A model generated the notes under the pieces. The model was not told the DNA's origin, ran no database searches, and saw nothing but the letters and a program-made list of their open reading frames with translations. A DNA stretch of 64,000 nt from Nissolia schottii. Lineage: Eukaryota > Streptophyta > Magnoliopsida > Fabales > Fabaceae. Both the position numbers and the translations under genes were made by a program. Location of the stretch: contig QANU01042752.1 in assembly GCA_003254905.1 (NCBI GenBank), positions 683,385 through 747,384 on the forward strand. Direction: 5' to 3'. Within the stretch, counting starts at the first letter, position 1. The number at the start of each line of letters is the position of its first letter. Positions 50,830-61,064 of the stretch are shown here, one piece after another.

Positions 50830-51577
50830 CATAAGCACTAACATATTTTAAATGTGGCTGGTGCTCTCCTTTTTCAATCTCACTTGCCTCACACATTTAG
50901 ATTTTAAGCCCAATTCAAACAAGTCCTCTTCAACTGACCACAACATCTTCTTGAATCAAGTAGATGATGGGGTAATCAAACACGGGCATCTCTCATGCAT
51001 AAAGCTTCTAAAATCAATTTATTAAGATATTGTAATGATTCCCCAATAACAAACCTTTTTCATTAGGATAGAATTTCCTACTCACGCTTTCTTATTCTCC
51101 CTCTGCTATGCTTTGTGTATAAATACCACACTTGCTATCAATGAAAACCAACATGCATATTTAGCAAATTAACTTCTTCATATTTACATTTCCATTTTCT
51201 CTATAGATAATAAGGAAAAAAAACTCATGATTCATAATGACTTAAATATGTTTAAGGTTACCGACAAATTTTTAATATTTGATATAGGTCCCTAAAAAAA
51301 TCATATTTTTGGTTTTGATTCAAACATATAAGAAATTACATGTCTTTAGTCTATCTTTAGTGAGGCTTTGTTAACTACTGATGTGGCTAACCGAATGTCA
51401 TGTGAGCAAAATAAACTCATTCAATTTGTAACTCAGCCCATAACCTACTATTTCATTCAAATTTTCCCTTATATCATGGCCCTCCCACCACCCCAAATTG
51501 GGTCAAATAGTGGGTTATGGGTTAGACTTGGATTGGGTTATGGGTCAGGTGAGTTTATTTTGTTCATATGACATTGT
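50830..51577. repeat. Dispersed repeat with internal hairpin, cut by a CACTA end
   Basis: 51235-51335 (words CTTAAATATGTTTAAGG, GGTCCCTAAAAAAATC) recurs inverted at 53456-53575. 51397-51443 and 51533-51575 form an inverted pair around TTGGGTTATGGGT words. The CACTA terminus begins at 51578, directly inside this repeat. Confidence 0.5.
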
Positions 51578-51870
51578 CACTATAAGAAAAAGTATGTTTC
51601 AATAGAGGTTTAAATTACATTTAGCGGCGGTTTGGACCACTGCAAAAAGGTTTGGTGGCGGTTTGAAACCGCTGCAAAAAGTTTTGGCAGCGATTTCCAA
51701 GATCCATTTTGGGGCAATTTGGAGTGACGCTGGCAGAACTGTTGCTATTCCATTTTGCAGCAGTTTAGAAACCGTTGCTTAAACTTCCCTTTTGGCAACA
51801 TTTTATAGACGTTGCCTTAGACAAAATAAGACTATTTTCAAACCATTGTTAAGCTTCCTTTAATGCTTAG
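51578..51870. mobile_element. CACTA-type left terminus with GCGGTTT subterminal repeats
   Basis: CACTATAAGAAAAAGT is the terminal motif. It is followed by multiple GCGGTTTGAAACCGCTGC-like words in both orientations over about 280 bp, the subterminal array of a CACTA element. No matching right end was identified before the interrupted host repeat resumes near 53456, so its extent is open. Confidence 0.6.
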
Positions 51871-52620
51871 ACCCTGGCAGGCAACATTTGAAGTACCACA
51901 TCCACCCATCTCCCCTCCAACATTTAATGTGTCATTGTCATAGCAGATAATATATATGTGTGTGTATGTATGTATGCATACAAAAACATCTACGATTTAT
52001 CAGATGAATGTTAATTATTTGTATAAGAACAATATCCAATCCATTCCTTCATATTTCAACTTTCAAGCCATTAAGAACTAAAACAAGCAAAAACTACATG
52101 TTTGGGAATTACAAGAGAATTTGAATATAGAACCCTGCTTTTTCATGAAGGCATGTAACTACTCCTACCTTTTTAAATGTGTTCCATGGTTTCAACACTC
52201 ACATAGAAATTGCACATGACCATTACATGTGTTGCTTGTCTTAATATTATCTCGTGCGGAAATTGCACATGATCTTCTTATGATCACACCTCCATATTTT
52301 GACCTCTTAACGTACTCAAAAGTGGAGATGTGCACATGAATTTCCACTTGAGAGGACACAGCATCTCAAATAAAGGCTAACAGAATATGGTATTACTTGT
52401 ATTTTGAATAAACTCTAAGCAGTCTAAAGAATGCATTGCAAAAATGCATCATAACTCTAAAAATAATTCAAATCATTGAATCCATATAATGCACACTAAG
52501 TGGAACAAGAAGGTTCAGGCATGGACCCTAACCTATTTGTGAATATAACCTGACCCTAACGTATTTGTGAATACTACATACAATCCTCAGAAATAGAACA
52601 TGATTATCCTAACCTACCTT
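51871..52620. other. Non-coding DNA inside the possible CACTA element
   Basis: No recognised gene. A TATGTGTGTGTATG microsatellite lies near 51955. Confidence 0.4.
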
Positions 52621-52621
52621 A

Positions 52622-52889
52622 TCACCTCTCATGGGGATTTAGCAACAATTTTTGAGATTCCTCAAAGAAATCCAAAAGGTAGTTTTCTAAATCATCAGCA
52701 GTTTATTTGACGAGTTTGTCCCTTACGGTGGCTACTATGCCTTCCAACAAATGTCCTATAAGCTTGGATTACATAGAGGGATGTCGAAATCCGCAAGTCT
52801 TGGCGAAGCTGAACATCTGGGATAAGCCAAGCTATTTGGACCCTGAAAGAAAACCGCCGTGCTCTTCTTCTCAACGAACGATGACACAA
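52622..52889 (-). pseudogene. EXO70 exocyst subunit, 3' gene fragment
   Basis: Minus-strand translation gives the C-terminal end of an EXO70 protein. VQIAWLIPDVQLRQDLRIS comes first, then VIQAYRTFVGRHSSH. After a frame change near 52700 come TADDLENYLLDFFEESQ and KLLLNPHER, then a TGA at 52622-52624. EXO70 proteins end in just this way (QLREELRIS..., VIPAYR-F-GR, DLE-YLLDLFEG). Only about 80 of the usual 600+ residues are present and the frame is broken, so it is a dead fragment. EXO70 tethers secretory vesicles to the plasma membrane; no function is expected here. Its location between a CACTA terminus and an interrupted repeat suggests transposon capture, not proven. Confidence 0.8.
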
Positions 52890-54249
52890 ATTAAGGCGCT
52901 AACAGTTTAGCAAACCACTAATAAAAAAAATAATGTTTAATCAATAAATGGTATCAATGAAGACAGGGTACCTGATAATGTAGTTGAATTAAGCATAAAC
53001 AGCCTACACTTGTAAAGTTTATGCTAATGAACTATGGTAACAATCACTCTGCTATATAATAGGAAAATTCCAGCAAAAGTGAACAGATAAAAATATACAA
53101 GAACAATATGTGTGAAGGATGACGGGATAACTACTTGAGGCAAAAAAATCCTTAGGGTGTTCTAAACATTACCTCTACTTTCTCTCTATATATGTTGAAG
53201 CCAAAACAGCCAGTGCCTTGAATTTCTTCTAAGCCTATACTTCATCGAAACAACAATTTTGACATTTGCAATCAGTGGGATGATAGGATCGATGGAATTG
53301 AAACAAAATATCCCAAACACGAAATCAGTGGCATCAGTGAAGAAGAACAAGACAACTCTTCTTAACCTTCTTCAGCTTCCCCGACAAGAATTATGGAAAC
53401 CACAACACCTCAATCGAGAATCATGGAATACTGATTCACATAAACTAAAATCATCTAATTTATTATATGTTTAGATTAAAACAAAAAGAAATATTTTTTT
53501 AGGAACTTGAATCAAATTGCAGGAATTTGTCGAGGACCTAAAACATATTTAAGTCATCCATAATTAATAATGAAATGATTTTATTAATCTGATAATAAAA
53601 AGCAATGACTAATTTTATTAAAATTATGTTTAGAAATGATTTAAAAGGAATAAGTGGATGACAATGATTCAATAGGGTAAATCCGTAAATGGAAGGTTTA
53701 GAATGCATATAAGAGGTTTCTCCAAACTATTATAAAAGTTATGCATATAAGTCATATCCCTTGTGATTGCAAGACTTAACAATATCGTAACCTCTTCGGT
53801 TCCCTCCTCTCATGATCTACTTAGAAAAGCTATTTGGTATGAGGCACATTTCATGTGTAAATGTACGAATACCCTATTGACATATCAAAAGCGATGCTCA
53901 AATAAGAAATGAGATACAAAGTATGAAAAGGGCAGAAATCATGGGCTAGCCAAAAAGTAATTGACAAGCCTAGTACACAATTTGTTTTTAATATTTACAA
54001 AGTACTTCTGTTATTTTAAACTCTCAAACAAGGGTAAGTGTGTAAGCACTCTAATCTCCTAATTCTTTCCCTTATCTATCTTTCTCTTTTTATAATTTCC
54101 CTTCTCACAATTCTGAAACAAGCCCTTAGTGCATTTATATAATCCTTCCGAAATGGGAGTTTAATAAGGCAATTTTGTCGATCCCTAGCACACTATCAAC
54201 GGAATTGTTCACCATACTGACGAAAAATCCTTCATTGTTAGAGCCAACA
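52890..54249. other. Intergenic DNA with inverted repeat copy at 53456-53575
   Basis: 53456-53575 is the reverse complement of about 51235-51345. Frames elsewhere, for example 53259-53474, are not recognised. Confidence 0.45.
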
Positions 54250-55903
54250 TTAATTTGATTGAAAAACCCTTTGCTTCTTCTCATAAATCAACAAAAGCTT
54301 CTCCAATATAATCTCGGACTCTAATCTTTGAGTTTTCTCCACCTGAAACGCCATGAGGAAATTCTAATTAGGTCGCAAATTTATAATGGATACAATATGT
54401 TACATAGGGGGAAAAAAAAGGAAATGAAGTGGCATGAGTCACTTATTCATTCAATGGTCAACAATAGTGATATGTCATTTTGGCAACTAAATTATTATGG
54501 CAACATTTCTAGTTCTCTAATAGTCCCTCAGTCTCAAATTAATTGTAGTTTTAATTTTATTGGTTCATTGATAAATTAATATATCTAGGCACAATTATAT
54601 TTAAATACATTAATTTATGAATAAAAAAAAAGGAAAAATGACAGTTAATTTAAGACAGAAGGAATATTATTTTATAAAAATATTACAAAGCATATACCTG
54701 AAAATGCAAGTTATAGAAGACCCTTCCTCCAAAGGTCTCAAAGGAAGAAGCATTTAGCAGTGCAAGAACATAATCTTCTAAGCATAACAAGATCTGAGAC
54801 AATAACGGAGACTTGTGAACCTCGTAAGAGGAAATCTGAATAGCAGCCTCATTATCACTGAGCCTACTTGTTGAAACCACAAAAGCAGAGTTGTGATGTG
54901 AAATAATATTCTTCCTTTCAGATTCTTTCCTCACTGCATCCCCTTGCCGAGAAATTCTCAACAATAACTCCTCCTTTTTCTTAGCAAGTCCTTGCACTTG
55001 TTGTTTTAACTCGGGTATGTATTTTGAGACTCGTGAAATTGTTGATGGAATGCTCATTTTCTTCTGCAACAACCAATCTCTAATTAACAAATATATAAAG
55101 CACCTTGTGCTTTACAACTTCATGAAGGTAATAATCATCTTCAAATTATTATTATTTTTTGGACAAATTCCTAATCTAAGAATAAAGCCTAGATTTTAAG
55201 AAAATAGAAGTTGACATGTGAACTAACATTAATTTGGTTTAAGTAGTCTGGTATTTGTTTCTGTTAAACAAAGTCTCATATTCAAGTTTTAGCAATATAG
55301 GTTGCAGAACTTAATTATATAGCAGGCCGACACTAGACTTAAACTTAATTGACGAGATTTAATAGATTTCTCATATTGGTTGTTTAATAGACTAAGATAG
55401 AAGTTGGAAAATATCAGTTGCATTTTCTTGTAATTTTTCACAATTATAGTAATCTGAACTAACTGATATATTGATTAAAAGACGCATCTAAAAGTTAAAA
55501 GTGATCTTAGAAGAGAGTATATGGAAGTTGTTGCTCATAAAAGTAAAGGTATGTAATTGAGAAAGAGACAAGAGTTTGATACCGATTGATTTGCAAGAGG
55601 AACGAGTGAACGAAGTGAGGAGTATAAGTTGTTGATCCTCTTGCGGCGGTCACGCTCACTAGCATTATGGTTAAGCTTCTTGACCATGGTTGGGTCATCA
55701 GAGGATGGTGTAGTTGACCTTTCAACCTCAAATTGTGATTGAGGTGGTGATGAAGAAGAGAATTGATGTGAAAATAATGGATACTCTGATGAGGTGAAGT
55801 AGTTGTTGTTTTGACTATTATGATTTATAGACGAATCCACCTCTAAGGGCCAATATCCCATGTTTGAGAACAAAGTAGTAGTTGTAGGGGATAATGCAAG
55901 CAT
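54250..55903 (-). CDS. Group Ib bHLH transcription factor, copy 3 (ORG2/ORG3-like, three exons)
   Basis: Three exons: 55903-55583 (107 codons), 55063-54698 (122 codons) and 54342-54250 (30 codons plus TAA). Both introns (55582-55064 and 54697-54343) have GT/AG borders and phase 0; the product is 259 residues. The basic region HNASERDRRKRIN keeps H79, E83 and R87. Helix 2 is MSIPSTISRVSKYIPELKQQ, so this is the most diverged copy. Exon 2 ends ...FYNLHFQ and exon 3 starts VEKTQRLESEI, exactly the junction fused in copies 1 and 2. The tail FQSN extends beyond the stop of the other copies. If the second intron were retained, the protein would end at VYAL, losing the last 30 residues. It lacks the proximal G-box block but keeps the distal block. 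An iron-regulation role is inferred by family. Confidence 0.92.
54343..54697 (-). other. Intron 2 of bHLH copy 3 (absent from copies 1 and 2)
   Basis: Borders GTATATGC... and ...GTTTCAG. It is 355 bp long, of which 54521-54664 is a Stowaway-like MITE plus one TA, leaving about 211 bp of original intron. The flanking exon bases CATTTTCAG and GTGGAGAAAACT join to exactly the continuous sequence of the other two genes. Confidence 0.88.
54523..54664. mobile_element. Stowaway-like MITE (142 bp) inside bHLH copy 3 intron
   Basis: The left end GTCCCTCAGTCTCAAATTAA and the reversed right end TTCCTTCTGTCTTAAATTAA are terminal inverted repeats. TA target sites lie at 54521-54522 and 54665-54666. Same family as 13527-13667. 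Confidence 0.8.
55064..55582 (-). other. Intron 1 of bHLH copy 3
   Basis: 519 bp against 360 and 366 bp in the other copies, with GT/AG borders. Only parts resemble them, consistent with an older separation. Confidence 0.75.
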
Positions 55904-55952
55904 TATTAGGATTTGTGGAAGAAGTTGCTTAGATTATGAGATGATCATGACT

Positions 55953-55990
55953 TGCGCGCACACACACATATATATACACACGCGCGCGCA
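55953..55990. repeat. (GC)(AC)(AT)(AC)(GC) compound microsatellite, 5' region of bHLH copy 3
   Basis: Alternating purine-pyrimidine throughout, 50 bp before the start codon. At the same place copies 1 and 2 carry AT or AT/AC runs. CG-rich alternating tracts can adopt Z-DNA (general knowledge). Confidence 0.85.
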
Positions 55991-56440
55991 ACATTCTCCT
56001 TAATGTAAGCATCCAATTTAGTGTTACCAATGAATTAGTCTTTTTTAAAATATAAATTGTTATTTTGATGCAATTTGCATGGTATGCCAATTTATATCTC
56101 ATTACTTATTAAATCTGATTTTAATGGAGTGAGACTTTCATCAATATTTCATCTAATAGTAAATTAAGTGTAAGTTAATACAGTGTTACATGTATAATGA
56201 GTTTTGGGATTAGTTTACTGCTACAAACTAAGCTCGGTGCTTTCTTCTATTTATTTGGAACTTGCATGCCATGTGTACCCTAAATGTAGCATTTTCAATT
56301 TCAAAAATGATTTTTTTTACACAAAATATGGTGTAAGCACTATTTTTAATTGTGAGGGTGAATCTCATAATGTATATACAAATTTAAACATGATATTTAT
56401 ATCATACTTTGTGTCCAAATAGTACCGCCCTTTAAATTTT
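55991..56440. other. AT-rich spacer upstream of bHLH copy 3
   Basis: Holds no equivalent of the G-box block found before copies 1 and 2; no gene. Confidence 0.5.
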
Positions 56441-56445
56441 TAACT

Positions 56446-56665
56446 ACATGTGGCCGTGCGTGGCATACACAAGTCTTTTCCTTCCTTGCCTCAGGTTTAC
56501 ACGGGTTAATTAAAATAAGATCGGTTACCCCAATGAATTAAAGAAATATGATGATGTATGATACCTTATAGTTATGTGTTAGCCATTAGGCGCCACATGA
56601 TAATACAATAAGCATGTTCAACTGTGACAGTGCGTCATTTGTCGAGGATGATGACTCCGTCATGT
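56446..56665 (-). promoter_or_regulatory. Distal conserved upstream block of bHLH copy 3
   Basis: Counterpart of 40453-40755 and 48628-48940. Shared words are CCTTCCTTGCCTC, AAATATGATGATG and CCACATGATAATA. The E-box is CACATG at 56594-56599. It starts only about 0.55 kb before the ATG. Shorter than the other two; the AACGTCAAT end is not preserved. Confidence 0.55.
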
Positions 56666-56669
56666 TCAA

Positions 56670-57955
56670 TATAGATTACTAGTATTTATATCCGAAATTT
56701 TATGGGTTCTGTGTAGACTTGTTTTTTTTTTCATATTTTTTTATAATTTGTTTTTTTTAATCGTGCAAAAAGTTTATTGTATATATACAAAAACTTTTTG
56801 AGTGAGAAAAATATTTATAAGGGATATTTTTTTTTATATTACTCTTAAAAATACTCCAATTAAAAAAAATTAGAGAGAGAATTTTAAGGTAGAAAAATAT
56901 TTAGAGAGATAAAATTTTAGAATTGGTAATTTCAAAGAGAAAGAGAGGAATATTTAGAAACATTTGTTTCAAAGGTATGTTTACTTATTCATGGGAACGA
57001 GAATTTGTAAATGTTTTATTCTCGAGCTTATTTTAAGGTATGAAAATTTATTTTTGGGAACAAATCATTCACAAGAAAACTATATACCAAAGTTTCTATG
57101 CATTTCTATTCTTATCTCAGAGGTTGGGAATGTTTTATTCCCATGACATAAGAATTAGAATATTGTGTGAAAAAGATCAATTTATCCTCAATTTTATTTT
57201 AAAAACTAATATAAAAGTATAATTAAACATGTTTATAATTTGTTCCTAAAAATCTAAAAAATATATACAAGAATTTTAATTGTGAAACAAACAAGTTTTT
57301 TAGGATACCCAAAAATGACATTCATGAGTATTTTGTATTCTTAGGAATCACAATGTGATTCCTATTGGGGATATATTTCAAAACTTGAAACAAACGTCAT
57401 TGAGATTGAAAATTTTAGAGGATGTGAGACTCAGAGAGAGAGAGAGAGAGAGTTTTAGGGTTGGTATGGTAAAAAATTTCAAAATAAAAAAACATAAGTG
57501 AAATTTGTGTGTTTAGTAAACCAAGAAGCTGATGTGATTTTGCAATTGTCTTTCAAATGTCATTGATGGTCTTCATAGCCCTCAGGAATAGTTTTCTTGA
57601 TTTGTACTCTTAAAATGTTAAAAGATTAATATAGTCTTAAATATTAATGGTCACCATTACTCTCTTTAATATTTTTATTTATTATGTTACATATAAATTA
57701 CAACTTTATAACATATTTACCAATTATTATTCTTATGATTTCTACTTATTGAAAACTACTTTATAATATATATATACACACACACATTTTTTGAGAGAAA
57801 ATTTTAGAGAGGCAAAATGCTCAGTAGCTCTCAAAAAGTTATAGTATTAACAAATCAAGCATTAGTGTCAATGAGAATTATAGAGAGAGAATTGAGAACA
57901 TAAGAAAAAAATTGAGAGCGCAAAAGAGAACTTTCGAGAGTTAGGGAATTTGAAG
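56670..57955. other. AT-rich intergenic DNA with (AG)n and (TATA)n runs
   Basis: (AG)n near 57434-57452 and TATATATACACACACAC near 57768-57785. No gene was recognised. Confidence 0.5.
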
Positions 57956-57959
57956 GAGA

Positions 57960-58195
57960 AGTGGTTATAGTTGCCGCTATATTCACCATCGGTAGGACGA
58001 TTGCTGCGGTTCCAGACAACTGTTGGAATAATTGCCACAAAATGCATAGAAGATGTTGCGAAGGTTTGAGACCGCCGCTAAAAGACAAATATAAATATTT
58101 TGCGACGGTTTTAACCGCTGCGACATTGTATCTATACAAGTAAAAATAACCGCGGCAATTTCAAACCGCTGCTAAGTATAAAGTTTATTTTTGAA
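57960..58195. repeat. CACTA-type subterminal repeat array without terminus
   Basis: Words like GCGGTTTnnnACCGCTGC, CCGCGGCAATTTC and GACCGCCGCTAAAAG in both orientations, as in 51600-51860 and 60640-60890. No CACTA end was found adjoining, so it may be an internally deleted or truncated copy. Confidence 0.5.
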
Positions 58196-58199
58196 AAAT

Positions 58200-60630
58200 T
58201 TGTACTCAGTTTCAGCCCTATATTGACATTTACAAATCTATTTATATTTAAATGGGCCAAAACCATACAAAATCAATGTGACAACGGAGTTGCAAGGATA
58301 GTGGAGGGTACATGCCCATGCAATTCGACCAATATTGAGATGCAGAAGGTTTTTGATCAATAATAATTGTTTCCAATCCTTCATTCAACCAACTTGGATC
58401 CAAAATGATAATAAACAAAATGTAATTGAACCACTATCTGAATATTTCACATGATCAAAAGCGGAGAACAAAAAGGCAACGACATTGCCAAAGAAACATA
58501 CAATTAGAATACGGTAAATCAATCTGACATGTAAAATTTTTTAAAACTATAACTGTTGGACAATAGTTGAACACACTAACTTGTTTTCCAACATAGGACT
58601 ATCAAAGTCGAATTTCAAACTGACTAACACCTTATTTGTGAAAAAAGAAAACAAAATTAACACGTATGCATAAGTTAGATTCTATGAAATGGACAAGAAA
58701 GCAAAAGCAAATAATCAAGGAATTACATCTAAATAATTCACAACTCAAAGCTAAATTAGAAAGTCAGCACTAATAATTCTAGAGCCCTCTATACACCACT
58801 AGACAAAAATTAAGCATCAAAATTTGATGGTATGGGAACTTTCTTAAGAAATAGAATTATCCAGAAATAAAACAATAGTTCATTGTGATACTAGAAAAAT
58901 TTAGAAGGATTCAGTTTAGTCACCGACTTCGATGCTATAAAAAAGCTTGTGTCATTGTATTTAGTAAGTGTAAGAGCTTAGAAGCTCAAGTGTGTAGTGC
59001 ATCTCGTGAGGTGGAGGAGTTAAAGACCAAGTGTGCCCAAGTGAGAAATCAAGTGAACTAGTGTGGGAGTGTCCAAGAAATTGTGAGTGTAGTGTAGTCT
59101 TGTTATTCTAGCAATAGAGCAAAATCATTTTTTCCTATTAATGTTGCCTCTCTGCTCTACACTATTATCATACAGAAATTTAAAAAGAAGATTAAGAAAA
59201 AGGATGCAATACCAAAGGATCTGAATACAGTATGTGAGACTAATAAGAAAGCCTGAGGTGCGCCAAATTTGGGCTTTCTAACAATGGCTTGCTCTCTTGG
59301 ATTATTGTGTGCAATTGATTGACAAGAGCCAAAAAAGGACCCATAACTGCAGCAATGGAGGAACATTGAACATAGTATTTTAAGATTATTCTAGTTCATA
59401 ATTTCACATTATCCATGATAAGCAACCACAATATTGAGACTCCTGAAAACACACGTTTAAAGTGGTACCAGCATATTGACTACGTATATGACTATATTGT
59501 TAAAAAAAAAAGATGGTACCAACACTCATTATAAGGAAGAGTCTTCTTCCTAGCTCTAAAATATGCGAGGGAGGTATTGCTGGCCTTCGGCTTCTTTCTA
59601 ATTGTTTCTTTCAACTTTTGCCTCAACCCAAGGCATGCACTTCAGTTCTTCCTTTATTGTCTTATGAGGCTCTTCCATTTCATATTCTAAATATCAATTC
59701 AAACAACAAAATTACTGAATTAGACAAAAAATAATGAATTATTAATCTAACGAAATATTGCATAATGCATTGAAAACAGAAACCACCTGCACTTGCCTTG
59801 ATTTAGCATTTTCCCCTTCAGCTTCCAATCTTCCAAGATGATCTGCTTTGACCTTATGTTGAATGATTAAGTTATAGAACCACACAATATAGTATCTACT
59901 ATGAGAAGGTACATAGAAGGGATTCCGCTATATGAATATATAATCTTACACTCACCTAAACGTCTTCAAATGCTCTGAAAATGCAAGGGCCAGTAACTCT
60001 TGTTTCCAATACATTAGAATTTATTATTTACCATTCTTTCTAATTAATTTAATCACAGAAAAGTATGTTGTGATACAAGATATAATAACTATCCCCTAAG
60101 TATACAAGTTATTAATAGCTTAGTACGTTACTAAGCTAATGTGGCAGACACGTCAAATAGACTACGATGAAAGAATGAAGCTTTGTCAACTGACCCCTAT
60201 TTTTTTTTTTGTTTATACAGAGTCAGACACACCTACATACACAACAAGTGAATCATAGAAATTTTGGTATGAATAAAAGCAAATCTCAAATACAAGTTCT
60301 TCTTAATTACACTCGTACAAGTTGGATGAAAATCAAATAAAGGGCACAAGAATGGAGATTCAACTAGCTTAAAGAGTTTAAGCTCAATCAACACAAGCAG
60401 CCCAAAAAGAGCTAATGTAATAACAAAGCACAAACTTACCGTCAAGAAGAAAAAGGATACCAAATTGACACAACCTGATAACTTGTTAAAACCACAATAA
60501 GAGTTAAAAGTAACGTCCCTTAGTAAAAGGTAACATGTGATCAAAGCTAAAAAGGGATGCTCTAATAAGTGACCTTCTCACCTAATATCTTCAAGGAATT
60601 GCAAATATCATGTAAATTGAGTGTGGAAGC
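58200..60630. other. Intergenic DNA with two coding-like stretches
   Basis: On the minus strand, 59347-59231 reads as a clean peptide after an AG (LLQ|VMGPFLALVNQLHT...LSY, then stop). 59875-59785 reads as a charged helix (KADHLGRLEAEGENAKSRQ) followed by CAG|GTGGTT. Both look exon-like, but I do not recognise the family and no connecting gene model was found. They may be captured or decayed exons. Confidence 0.35.
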
Positions 60631-60634
60631 TTGA

Positions 60635-60895
60635 CACTACAAGAAATTCGTTGTTTAGCAGCGGTTTAATTTGGTTTTAGCAATGGCTTCAAACTGACGC
60701 TAAACAGTTTATTGGCGGTTTGCTGCTAAGCGGTTTACTAGAGGTTTGGAAATGGCTGCATATTCTACCGTTCTAAAACTATTTAGCAGCAGTTTGCGGC
60801 AACTGCCGGTAGAATCGTCGTTGTTTCCTAATTAGTAGTGGTTTGTAGTGGTTTTCTAGTTTTAGCGACGGTTTGCAGCCACTGCTAAATGTGAC
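60635..60895. mobile_element. CACTA-type terminus with GCGGTTT subterminal repeats
   Basis: CACTACAAGAAATTCG at 60635, preceded by TGA, opens an array of GCGGTTT/AACCGC words up to about 60895. A TNP2-type transposase relic follows on the minus strand, so this is probably the 3' end of a once autonomous element. The opposite end was not located. Confidence 0.7.
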
Positions 60896-61064
60896 ATAGG
60901 CTTGTTTTTGCTTTATGATTTCTTGTCCCATAACAATTACTAACCAACTATTTTACTATTTTTTACTAAAGTATCGGCCATTTTACCCAAAAGAAATTAT
61001 ATTAACTTCAAATAAGTGCATAATTGTATCATAAAAGTATTTAAGAAATCTAACATACAAAGAA

